Assembly: GCA_021371965.1 (NCBI GenBank)
Contig: JAJFVE010000047.1
Location: 1-53,352, forward strand
From: Planctomycetaceae bacterium
GTDB taxonomy: Bacteria; Planctomycetota; Phycisphaerae; SM23-33
Direction: 5' to 3'
DNA length: 53,352 nt
In this document: positions 34,534-42,120 of the stretch, piece by piece
Layout of the letters: every line of letters starts with the position of its first letter
How positions within the stretch are numbered: position 1 is the first letter of the stretch
Program-made: the position numbers and the translations under genes
Notes under the pieces: generated by a model
What the model was told of the DNA's origin: nothing
Database searches by the model: none
Seen by the model: only the letters and a program-made list of their open reading frames with translations

Positions 34534-35662
34534 ACCCTACAATGCCCCCCAAGGCGGGGGCGCGTTTTGGCGCACTGCGGCGGTGGCATCGACGCTGGTC
34601 ATTCTGGGTCTGCTGATCTGGTCCGGTTGGCGCGCCGATCAGGGGCATGAGATGATCTCCCGCACGACGCGGGACGAGAGCATCATGGGGACGGTGACGG
34701 AGATCACCGCCACGGGCGATTTCGGCGACCAGGAGAAGCTCGACTTGGCGCTGGGCGACGCCATCGGCACGCTGCGAAAGGTCGAGGCGCTCATGAGCGT
34801 GTACCTGGCGCAGTCGCAACTGTCGCAGTTCAACAACGCCCCGGTGGGCCAGGCGGTGGAGCTCTCGCCCGAGATCATGGGCCTGTTGCGCACCGCGCAG
34901 GAGATGACGAAGCGCACCGGCGGGGCCTTCGACCCGACCTGCCGGCCGATCCTGACGCTGTGGAAACAGGCCGCCCGCGAGAAGCGTCTCCCGACGGATG
35001 AGCAGATCGCTGCGGCCTTGAAAAAGGTCGGGTGGGACAAGATCTCCCTTCAGGAAGGCGCCGCGGTGAAGCTGGCCCCCAGCGACGGGGTGGACCTGGG
35101 CGGTATCGCCAAGGGTTACGCCGCCGACATGGCGGCCAAGGCGATGCAGGCCCGCGGCGTGCGGGGCGGCCTGGTCAACGTCGGCGGCAACATGCGGTGC
35201 TTCGGCACGCCCAAAGGCGGCGGGCAGTGGCGCATCGGCATTCGCAATCCGTTCTGGCGGCGGGGAGCTTCGCCGGCCACGGACGACGACGGCGAGATGA
35301 TCGGACGCCTGCAGCTCGGCGGCGGCGCGATCTCCACCAGCGGCGACTACGAACGCTTTGTCGAGATCGCCGGCAAACGCTACAGCCACATCGTCGACCC
35401 GCGCACCGGACGGCCGGTGGATACGTATCCTTCCGTAACAGTGGTAGCCGCCGATGGGGCGGTGGCCGACGCGTGGTCGACGGCCCTGAGCGTCCTGGGG
35501 CCCCAGGGGCTCGATCTGCTGCGAGGCGAGGGCGTTGAGGCCATGATCGTCACTTCCGCCAATGACGATCAGGTTCCCATGACCGTGGGGTTCGGGCGGC
35601 TGTTGATGGGCCCGATTCATTTTCCGCCCATGCCCTCGACGGCCCCGGCGGTGGGGCAGTGA
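34520..35662 (+). CDS. apbE: FAD:protein FMN transferase
   Basis: A 380-residue membrane-anchored protein. An N-terminal helix (about 17-34) is followed by the ApbE fold: 'IMGTVTEI', 'TGGAFDPT', 'GVDLGGIAKGYAAD', 'GGLVNVGGN' and 'SHIVDPRTGRPVD'. ApbE attaches FMN covalently to Thr residues of flavoproteins such as the Rnf/Nqr complexes, outside the cytoplasmic membrane. It overlaps queF by 14 nt, and the following small membrane gene starts 2 nt after its stop. Confidence 0.92.
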   Translation: MSYPEPYNAPQGGGAFWRTAAVASTLVILGLLIWSGWRADQGHEMISRTTRDESIMGTVTEITATGDFGDQEKLDLALGDAIGTLRKVEALMSVYLAQSQLSQFNNAPVGQAVELSPEIMGLLRTAQEMTKRTGGAFDPTCRPILTLWKQAAREKRLPTDEQIAAALKKVGWDKISLQEGAAVKLAPSDGVDLGGIAKGYAADMAAKAMQARGVRGGLVNVGGNMRCFGTPKGGGQWRIGIRNPFWRRGASPATDDDGEMIGRLQLGGGAISTSGDYERFVEIAGKRYSHIVDPRTGRPVDTYPSVTVVAADGAVADAWSTALSVLGPQGLDLLRGEGVEAMIVTSANDDQVPMTVGFGRLLMGPIHFPPMPSTAPAVGQ

Positions 35663-35664
35663 CC

Positions 35665-36183
35665 ATGGCGGACAAGGACACAACCGGCATCCTGCGGCGC
35701 ATCCGGCGTGGGTTCTTTGCCGGCGTGGGATTCCTGGTGATGGGGTACGCCGCGTGCTACACCGTTCCCCACCAATTGCACATGGCCAGCGCCGTTGTTG
35801 CGATGGCGACGCTCTTTGCCGGCATGAGCGCCCGCAACGTGGGCCAGGGCGTGTTTCGCGGAGCGGCGCTGGGGGCGCTGGCCGGGATAGGCCTGTTCGC
35901 CGGCTGGTACAACTTCAACTATCAACTCATTGATGCGCCGCGCCCGCCGCAGGTGGTGGCCAGCGGTCCGGCCACGCTGCCCGAGGGGGCGGTCATCCCG
36001 CTGGCGGCCGACCCGCACGCGACCTCATGGCCGACTTCGCAGCAGGCGCGGGCGATTGTCGAGCAGCGCAAAGGGCGCATGGCGTTGATGCTCATCGGCG
36101 GCACGGGCTTCATGGGCGCCATCATCGCCGGAGCGTTCGCCTTCATGACCCTTCGCCGCCGCGCCGCCGGGTCCAGGCACTGA
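35665..36183 (+). CDS. hypothetical membrane protein
   Basis: A 172-residue protein with about four membrane segments (three in the first half, one near 142-162) and a periplasmic-looking, Pro/Ala-rich loop between. I recognise no family. It follows apbE by 2 nt with GGGG as ribosome site, so it is probably co-translated and might be linked to a flavinylated redox complex; that is conjecture. A GTG six bases earlier is an alternative start. Confidence 0.6.
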   Translation: MADKDTTGILRRIRRGFFAGVGFLVMGYAACYTVPHQLHMASAVVAMATLFAGMSARNVGQGVFRGAALGALAGIGLFAGWYNFNYQLIDAPRPPQVVASGPATLPEGAVIPLAADPHATSWPTSQQARAIVEQRKGRMALMLIGGTGFMGAIIAGAFAFMTLRRRAAGSRH

Positions 36184-36203
36184 CACCGCATCGTCACCGT
36201 GCG

Positions 36204-38060
36204 TTATTCGCTGGGCGTTGCGGCCTCGTCGGCCAGTTCCCGCTTCAGGCTGGGCGTCACTTCGGTTTCGCCCTTGGCGGTCAATTCGACGACCTTGTAT
36301 CCGCCTTTGGCGCGGAAGTAGACGATCAGGCCGATATAACAGAACGCCATGATGACCGGCAGCAAGGCGATCTGCTTCATGGCATCCTGTTTCCCGATCG
36401 TCTGGGCGTCGGTGATCCGGGCCAGATCAGCCTTGGCCGCATCGAGCGCGCCGTCGGAGAGAATCAGACTATTCTCCTTGAGAGCCTGGACCATCTGCTC
36501 GAGCGAGGCATTCTCGCCCGCCTTGCCAAGGGGCTTGTAGCTCAGGGCGACGAGGTCGCGATAGTCCTTGTCGGCGGCGCCGTTCTCAGGCGGGCTGGCC
36601 AAGTCGACTTGGTTCTTGAGGATCTTGACCTGCTGGGCATTGAGCGGGCGGTACTCGCCCAGGAAGCTGCTCTTGGGACTGTCGACGTACTTGCTGTAGA
36701 TGGCCGGTTCGCTCTTGAGATTCTTCTCGATGCTGGAATCCTGTATCCAGCCCAGCAGCGGCCCGCCGATGATCCCCACGCCCAGCATCCCCATCCCGCC
36801 GATGGCGTTGATGGTCAATGCCCCGCCCTTGGGGAAGCGCTCGGCCACCACGCCCAGCGTCACCGGCCAGAAGTAGGCCTGCCCGACTCCATAGATTGTA
36901 GCCGTCAGAAGAATCCACCAAGCGGCGGTGGCATCGGAGAGCAGGTACAGTCCCGCTGCGGCAAAGAGCGAACCGCCCAGCAGCACGCCCAGGGGCTTGA
37001 GCGCCTTCACGATCGGGCCGATGACGAATCGCAGGATCATCATCAGCGTCGCGGTGTAGATGAGGATCCATCCGCCTTTCATGCCCAGCTTCCTCATTGC
37101 CGGGTCGCGAAGTTCGGTGATCCAGCCGTCGGTGCCCAACTCAGTGATGGCCAGCATGATCATTACCAGCAGCAGAAAGATGTACATCGCCCGCCCCAGC
37201 GAGCGGGTGTAGATCAGGTACGACACCACCGAGACGATGATGACGCCGTAGACGATCACATCGACCCAGATGAAGGAGATCGAGAACGCCGAAAACGCCT
37301 CACGATTCAGCGTCGCCACCGGAGACAGGACCACGCGCCCGATCTCTTTCATGATCATGTACAGCACGATCAGCGCGCCCAGGGCGCCGGCTTCCTTGAG
37401 CATGTCGCGATACGGCACGCCGGCGGCCACGCGCTCATTGACCGGGAACTTCGCCCTGAGCATCAACAGTCCGTAGGCGATCGTGGGCAGCAGCAGCAGG
37501 GCGACCTTGGCCTGCCAGGCCGCAACGGTCCAACCGGCAAGTTCCAGGACGTGCCGGTCGCCCATGGACAGGATGATGATGCCGCCCAGCACGATGCCTC
37601 CCGGCCACGCGGCGTGGAGGATGCTGAGCATCTTGGTCTTGTTGTTGGGGAACAGGGTCGCCACGGCCGGGTTGATGACCGCCTCGATCGTGCCGGCCGC
37701 CAGGCCGCACAGGCACGCGCCCAGGTACAGATGCCAGTACGTCGTGGCGAAGATCGTCAGGGCCACTGACGCCACGTGGCATAGGAAGGCGAAGATCATG
37801 CTCTTGCCGTAGCCGATGCGGTCGATGATGAGGCTGAACAGGACGATGCTGATCCCGAAGGGCCAGAAGCCCGCGCCGATGATCTCGCCCTGCTGGGTCG
37901 GGCTGAGATTAAACGTCTTGCCGAGCTCGCCGATGACGAACCCTCGGATGACGAACGCCACCGAGGTGGCCACGAGCGAGACGAAACACGCCACGAACAG
38001 GAACTTCTCATGCCCGGGACGTTCAAGCGATCGCGGGGCGTCAATGGCTGCGGTTGACAC
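36204..38060 (-). CDS. MFS transporter with large soluble insertion
   Basis: A 618-residue protein. The first 430 residues hold about 11 membrane helices with MFS-like motifs ('FNLSPTQQGEIIGAGFWPFG', 'IIDRIGYGKSM'). A hydrophilic stretch of about 110 residues follows (from 'QDSSIEKNLKSEP' to 'AQTIGKQDAMK'), then the last helix and a charged tail. Normal MFS proteins are 400-500 residues, so the insert is unusual. The general type resembles sugar or sugar-acid permeases; the substrate is unknown. GTG at 38060 is the start, with AAAGGAA upstream. Confidence 0.75.
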   Translation of the reverse strand: MSTAAIDAPRSLERPGHEKFLFVACFVSLVATSVAFVIRGFVIGELGKTFNLSPTQQGEIIGAGFWPFGISIVLFSLIIDRIGYGKSMIFAFLCHVASVALTIFATTYWHLYLGACLCGLAAGTIEAVINPAVATLFPNNKTKMLSILHAAWPGGIVLGGIIILSMGDRHVLELAGWTVAAWQAKVALLLLPTIAYGLLMLRAKFPVNERVAAGVPYRDMLKEAGALGALIVLYMIMKEIGRVVLSPVATLNREAFSAFSISFIWVDVIVYGVIIVSVVSYLIYTRSLGRAMYIFLLLVMIMLAITELGTDGWITELRDPAMRKLGMKGGWILIYTATLMMILRFVIGPIVKALKPLGVLLGGSLFAAAGLYLLSDATAAWWILLTATIYGVGQAYFWPVTLGVVAERFPKGGALTINAIGGMGMLGVGIIGGPLLGWIQDSSIEKNLKSEPAIYSKYVDSPKSSFLGEYRPLNAQQVKILKNQVDLASPPENGAADKDYRDLVALSYKPLGKAGENASLEQMVQALKENSLILSDGALDAAKADLARITDAQTIGKQDAMKQIALLPVIMAFCYIGLIVYFRAKGGYKVVELTAKGETEVTPSLKRELADEAATPSE

Positions 38061-38214
38061 GGTTGTTCCTTTCCAGAAAGTTTCACCCGGGAGCTGCGCG
38101 TCGGAACCGGCGCCCGCACCTGCCCGAAAAAGACTGCAAAAAATCTACCCGCCCCGGCGGCTCGCGACAAGCCCCTTTTCTGCGGCCTTTGAGGATGCGA
38201 CGAACGGGGGGGGG

Positions 38215-38395
38215 GAAATCACAAGCACCAACCACCAGGCACCAAATCCCAAACAAACATCAAAACCCAATGACCAAGGAAACAACAACAGCCAGACGGA
38301 TCGATCCCGCCGCATGTTTGGATATTGGAGCTTTGAATTTTGAGTTTGTTTGGATTTTGGGGCTTGGGATTTGGAATTTGCGCCAGCGTCGATAA
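38215..38395. repeat. AT-rich repeat in the sigma-factor upstream region
   Basis: 'accaaatcccaaacaaac' on the left and 'gtttgtttggattttgggg' and 'gggatttggaatttg' on the right form a loose inverted repeat around a GC-rich centre. The stretch 38061-38511 holds this repeat and otherwise no gene that I can support. Confidence 0.55.
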
Positions 38396-38511
38396 GGTAC
38401 GCTACTGGATGATCCACTACACTGGCATGGCCCCTCCGCCCGCGGCGCGGTATCATAGACATGTGACCGCACCATTTTCTTTGGGCGGCCCGCTAAAATT
38501 CCGGGAACATT

Positions 38512-39183
38512 GTGGCAGATCATGCGTCAGACATATTGGCCGGAAAGATAACCGCCCAGCCCGCCGTAGCGGCGAGCGACGAGGCGATCTCTTTCGAGGA
38601 TGCGGACCTGGTGGCCCGCAGCCGCAAGGGCGACATGCAGGCCTTCGGCTCGCTGGTGTCGAAGTATCAGCACCGCGTGTTCAACGTGATCTTTCGGATG
38701 GTGGGCCGGAGGGCTGACGCCGAGGAACTGGCCCAGGATGTGTTCCTCAAGGCGCTGGAACGGCTGAGCCAATTTCGAGGGCAAAGCAAGTTTTACACGT
38801 GGCTGTTTCGTATCGCGGCGAACCTGGCGATCTCCCATCGACGCCGCGACGGGCGGGTAAAGTTCCAGTCGCTGACGCGATGCGACAGTGACGGCGACGA
38901 CGCGGGGCAGGCCGAGGAGTTGACGGCCGCCATCGCCGGGCGGCGCGTGCTGGACCCCCACGACGGGGCCAGCGGCGGCGAGATCAACCGCATCGTGGCG
39001 GCGGCTGTGGAAGAGCTGGAAGACGAGTACCGCGTGGTCGTGGTGCTGCGGGACGTTGAAGATCTGGATTACGCGCAGATTGCCGAGGTGCTGGAGCTGC
39101 CGGTGGGCACGATCAAGAGCCGCCTGCACCGCGCACGCTGCCTTCTGCGGAACCGATTGACGAAGCTGATCGAACCATCATGA
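38512..39183 (+). CDS. ECF-type RNA polymerase sigma factor
   Basis: A 223-residue sigma-70-family protein. Region 2 is 'LVSKYQHRVFNVIFRMVGRRADAEELAQDVFLKAL' in outline, and region 4 is 'ELEDEYRVVVVLRDVEDLDYAQIAEVL' followed by 'PVGTIKSRLHRAR'. The linker between them is longer than usual. Start is GTG at 38512, with GGGAA upstream. Its stop overlaps the start of the next gene (ATGA), which encodes the likely anti-sigma factor. Confidence 0.9.
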   Translation: MADHASDILAGKITAQPAVAASDEAISFEDADLVARSRKGDMQAFGSLVSKYQHRVFNVIFRMVGRRADAEELAQDVFLKALERLSQFRGQSKFYTWLFRIAANLAISHRRRDGRVKFQSLTRCDSDGDDAGQAEELTAAIAGRRVLDPHDGASGGEINRIVAAAVEELEDEYRVVVVLRDVEDLDYAQIAEVLELPVGTIKSRLHRARCLLRNRLTKLIEPS

Positions 39184-40991
39184 ACAATCGTGATGAAATC
39201 TCGAACGACCTGTCGGCGTACCTCGACGGCGAGCTGAGCCCCTCGCGGGTGCGGCAGATCGACGAAGTGCTGGCCTACGACAAGGACCTCGCCGGCGAGC
39301 TCGCACGCCTCAAGGCCACCCGCTCGCTCGTGCAGCAACTGCCCCGCGAGCAGGCGGCGGCGGACTTCGTCCGCCACGTGCTGGCCCGCCCCGAGCGCAC
39401 GCATCTGCTGCCCGCCTCGGCCACCCGGGCGTACCGCTCGATGCGCTGGATCACCTATGCCGCTGCGGCGGTGGTGCTGATTACCGTCGGGGTCGCCGCG
39501 GTGATGACCGTCAACACCGGCCAATACGCCAGGCTCAAGCAAGGTCCGCAGAAGCTGGGTGAGCTGGCCCGCGCGCCGGAAGAATCCGATAGACAACCCC
39601 CGCGGATGAAAGCCGCGCCCGCTGCGCCTCGAGGGGCCAGCAAAGACGGCGAAATCGAAGATCTCAAAGCGCCGGCGCCGGTCACAACGTTGCCCCCCCA
39701 GCCAGGACAGATCAAGAACGACCTGCATCGCGACCTGGCGCGGGGCGAGCATGGCTTGCCCGAATCTTCCGGCCGCAAGAAGAGCGGCGCGGGTGAACTT
39801 GCCGCAACGCCGGCGAGCGTAGCCCCCTCGGCAGAGGCCCGCGCTCCGGGGGCCGCCGGCCCCGAAGTCGCCGCCAAACAGGCGCAGCCGACAGCGAAGG
39901 GAAGACCCCATGACGCAAAGGAAGTCGCGCAGCGCGCGAAGGCCGTTAACGCGCCCGCCGACGCCCCGAGCGGAAAGCTCGACGCAAGCCGCGTGGCAGG
40001 GGGAGCACCCGCCGCGCCGGATGGTCCGGCGCCCGAACCAGGGGGCGAGCAGGTCGCTGCTTTAGAGAAGAACAAAGGCGCCTTGCGCAGCGGCGAGAAC
40101 TGGAAGGGCGAGCAGAGCATCGCTCCGCCCGACGAGCCCGCTCGCCAGGCCGTCGGCCAAGACAAGGCCGCCGGGACGCAGGCGGGTGTTGCCGCCCAGG
40201 GCGAGAGCCTGCCGGCTAACAACGTCATCATCAATACTGCGAGCCTGGCCGTGGCGCAGCGCGACATCGAGAACGCCATGGTCCGCAACGGCGTGCGACC
40301 GCTGGTCGTCAAGGAACAGCGCAGCTTGGGCGCAGCCACTATCGGAAACTACTACCTCACCAACATCAATAACAGCCGCCAGGTGCAGTACGAAGCCTTC
40401 GTCACGGCCGACCAGCTCTCGCGGCTGCGGGGCGAGTTGAGCGTTATCCGCGCCCAGCAGGATGTGCCTCAGGTGGCGGTCGAACCGGCCCCGCCTGCCC
40501 AACAGGCGCAGAAGTCGCAGCAACAGCGCCAGGATTTCAACGACCGGAACTCGTATGACTACTCGAACGCCGCCCACGCCGCTGACCGCCCCCAGACCAA
40601 GGCGGCCGAGGGCAAGGCCCCGGCGACGGAGGACACCGTGATCGCCGATGCGCCGCCCATGCCGCTGACGCAAGCGGCGGCTGCAAGACCGGAAGAGCCC
40701 AAGAAGAAAGCCGCCACCACGCAGCCGGCCGCTGGCGACGCCGTCATGAAGCAGCTTGACGAGATCGCCGCCCAGGAGGCCCGCGTCCTCAACCCGCTCA
40801 ACCAGAACACGCTCAACAACAACGCCCGCGAGCAGACCAACCTGTTCCGCCTGGTGGTGACGCTCAACGGCAAGATGGCCGCCGGCCAAGCCCAATTTGA
40901 AGACGCCCGAGCCACCCAACGCCAAGCCCCCGCCTCCAGCGCGGCCCAGCAGGACATGTACAAGAGTCTCAATCCCCCTGGGAAACAGTGA
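39180..40991 (+). CDS. membrane-anchored putative anti-sigma factor with long low-complexity domain
   Basis: A 603-residue protein. Residues 1-70 ('DLSAYLDGELSP', 'RLKATRSLVQQLP') look like an anti-sigma N-terminus, but the HxxxCxxC zinc motif is absent. One membrane helix follows at 91-111. Residues 112 to about 350 are Ala/Pro/Gly/Lys/Glu-rich and disordered. A short folded-looking part ('NNVIINTASLAVAQRDIENA' to 'LSVIRAQQDV') is followed by another Gln/Ala-rich tail. Overlap with the sigma gene suggests it holds the sigma factor at the membrane. Confidence 0.75.
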   Translation: MNNRDEISNDLSAYLDGELSPSRVRQIDEVLAYDKDLAGELARLKATRSLVQQLPREQAAADFVRHVLARPERTHLLPASATRAYRSMRWITYAAAAVVLITVGVAAVMTVNTGQYARLKQGPQKLGELARAPEESDRQPPRMKAAPAAPRGASKDGEIEDLKAPAPVTTLPPQPGQIKNDLHRDLARGEHGLPESSGRKKSGAGELAATPASVAPSAEARAPGAAGPEVAAKQAQPTAKGRPHDAKEVAQRAKAVNAPADAPSGKLDASRVAGGAPAAPDGPAPEPGGEQVAALEKNKGALRSGENWKGEQSIAPPDEPARQAVGQDKAAGTQAGVAAQGESLPANNVIINTASLAVAQRDIENAMVRNGVRPLVVKEQRSLGAATIGNYYLTNINNSRQVQYEAFVTADQLSRLRGELSVIRAQQDVPQVAVEPAPPAQQAQKSQQQRQDFNDRNSYDYSNAAHAADRPQTKAAEGKAPATEDTVIADAPPMPLTQAAAARPEEPKKKAATTQPAAGDAVMKQLDEIAAQEARVLNPLNQNTLNNNAREQTNLFRLVVTLNGKMAAGQAQFEDARATQRQAPASSAAQQDMYKSLNPPGKQ

Positions 40992-41060
40992 TCAGTAGCC
41001 AGTAGCCAGTAGCCGGGGGAACCGGTTCCAGCCGGTTTCTGATTACTGATTACTGATTAC
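40990..41060. repeat. short tandem repeats between two convergent genes
   Basis: agtagcc is repeated three times (about 40995-41015), and tgattac/ctgattact three times (41038-41060), the latter overlapping the end of the next gene on the minus strand. The two blocks are about 25 nt apart. Confidence 0.5.
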
Positions 41061-41591
41061 TTTCACTTCATACTGCCCAAAGTCTGTCAGGTCGATCCCC
41101 ATATCCCGCGACTCGGTCACGTAGAACGACGCGCCCTTGCCGGCGCCGGGCGCGATGCACTCGCCGTGGGGCACGCCCTTGAGCATCGTGAAGAAGCTCA
41201 CCTGCGGGTCGTTGTACTTGACCTTGAGGCACACAAAATCGTCGGCCGTCAGCCGCCCCGCCGCGATCTTTGCCGCCAGTTCCTCGCGCATGCACAGGGC
41301 CACCACCAGGTACATCGCCCGCCAGCCGTTGTCGCCGAGCATGAGGAACTCTTCATTGTCGACATGCGTCCCAAACGCCGCCAGCGACTCGCGATTGACC
41401 GTTACGGCAATAAGCTTGTGCGGCCCCAGCGACTCGGCGGCCTCATAGATCGACTCGCCCAAAGTCTCCCCCGCCCCCGCCGCCAACTCATGCCGCCCCG
41501 GCGCCAGGCGAATGATGAGCTTCCTGTCCTCCAGCATCTGCATGACCGCCGCTGTCATCTCGACAGGCTTGAGCACGATAGTCTTCGCCAT
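41043..41591 (-). CDS. conserved hypothetical protein
   Basis: A 182-residue soluble protein, alpha/beta by composition, with no motif I can name. AGGAAT lies upstream of the ATG. The last codons fall in a short tandem repeat, so the C-terminus may be newly acquired. It stands between the anti-sigma gene (convergent) and a zinc-ribbon gene on the same strand. Confidence 0.6.
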   Translation of the reverse strand: MAKTIVLKPVEMTAAVMQMLEDRKLIIRLAPGRHELAAGAGETLGESIYEAAESLGPHKLIAVTVNRESLAAFGTHVDNEEFLMLGDNGWRAMYLVVALCMREELAAKIAAGRLTADDFVCLKVKYNDPQVSFFTMLKGVPHGECIAPGAGKGASFYVTESRDMGIDLTDFGQYEVKVISNQ

Positions 41592-41623
41592 GGTGGATTC
41601 CTATTCTAGGCGCGGGACAAGGC

Positions 41624-41929
41624 TTAGATCCAACTCGATCCATCTTCTGTCAAGTGCGGATGGAACTCAATGAGGTGGTAAAGCAAGTATTGAGACAGCT
41701 TTTTCCCGCAATGTGGGCATGCATGATCCCGCCTTAAAATCTGACCGCAACCTGGGCAGTATAGTTTAGAGATATCCGCTCCAACCTCAACGGTCGCGCG
41801 TGGCTCTTCGATCGGATACTGCTCTTTCAGCTTTTGCTGAAAATGAACAGACAGCTCCATCTTGCCCTTTTCACAGGACAACTTCCCGTCCTTGTCTACC
41901 AATATTCGACCACACTTCGGACAATACAT
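41624..41929 (-). CDS. small zinc-ribbon protein
   Basis: A 101-residue protein. One ribbon is formed by CPKC at residues 3-6 with Cys19. A second is CPGC with CPHC further on. GGAG precedes the ATG. The GC content is low relative to the neighbours. The role is unknown; such proteins often bind nucleic acid or protein partners. It lies 32 nt upstream of the conserved hypothetical gene on the same strand. Confidence 0.65.
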   Translation of the reverse strand: MYCPKCGRILVDKDGKLSCEKGKMELSVHFQQKLKEQYPIEEPRATVEVGADISKLYCPGCGQILRRDHACPHCGKKLSQYLLYHLIEFHPHLTEDGSSWI

Positions 41930-41969
41930 AGCGTCTCCTGGGCAGCATGGAGTATATGCATTTTTAGGA

Positions 41970-41992
41970 CACGCACAACGGAGTTGTGCGTG
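41970..41992. repeat. perfect 10-nt palindrome with 3-nt loop
   Basis: cacgcacaac and gttgtgcgtg pair perfectly around gga, with 'gcaccc' following, the same flank seen on other palindromes here. No T-run. Confidence 0.5.
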
Positions 41993-42056
41993 GCACCCAA
42001 GCGGGTTGTTTCCACTTCTCAGGTTCGCTTGGTTGACGATCTTGGCGGCTATCCGG

Positions 42057-42085
42057 TTGGTTTGGCTCCGGCCGCGCGGTATTAT
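42057..42085 (+). promoter_or_regulatory. candidate promoter of the GH3-mgtA-uroD operon
   Basis: TTGGTT (42057-42062), 17-nt spacer, TATTAT (42080-42085), 35 nt before the GH3 start. Confidence 0.45.
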
Positions 42086-42120
42086 TCCCGGTTACGCGCT
42101 GGGGCGCTGAGGATGACTTT

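Noticed and set aside
36027..37769. A 580-residue open frame on the plus strand
   Set aside because: Opposite the large MFS transporter, rich in His, Gln and Asp, no domain: a shadow.
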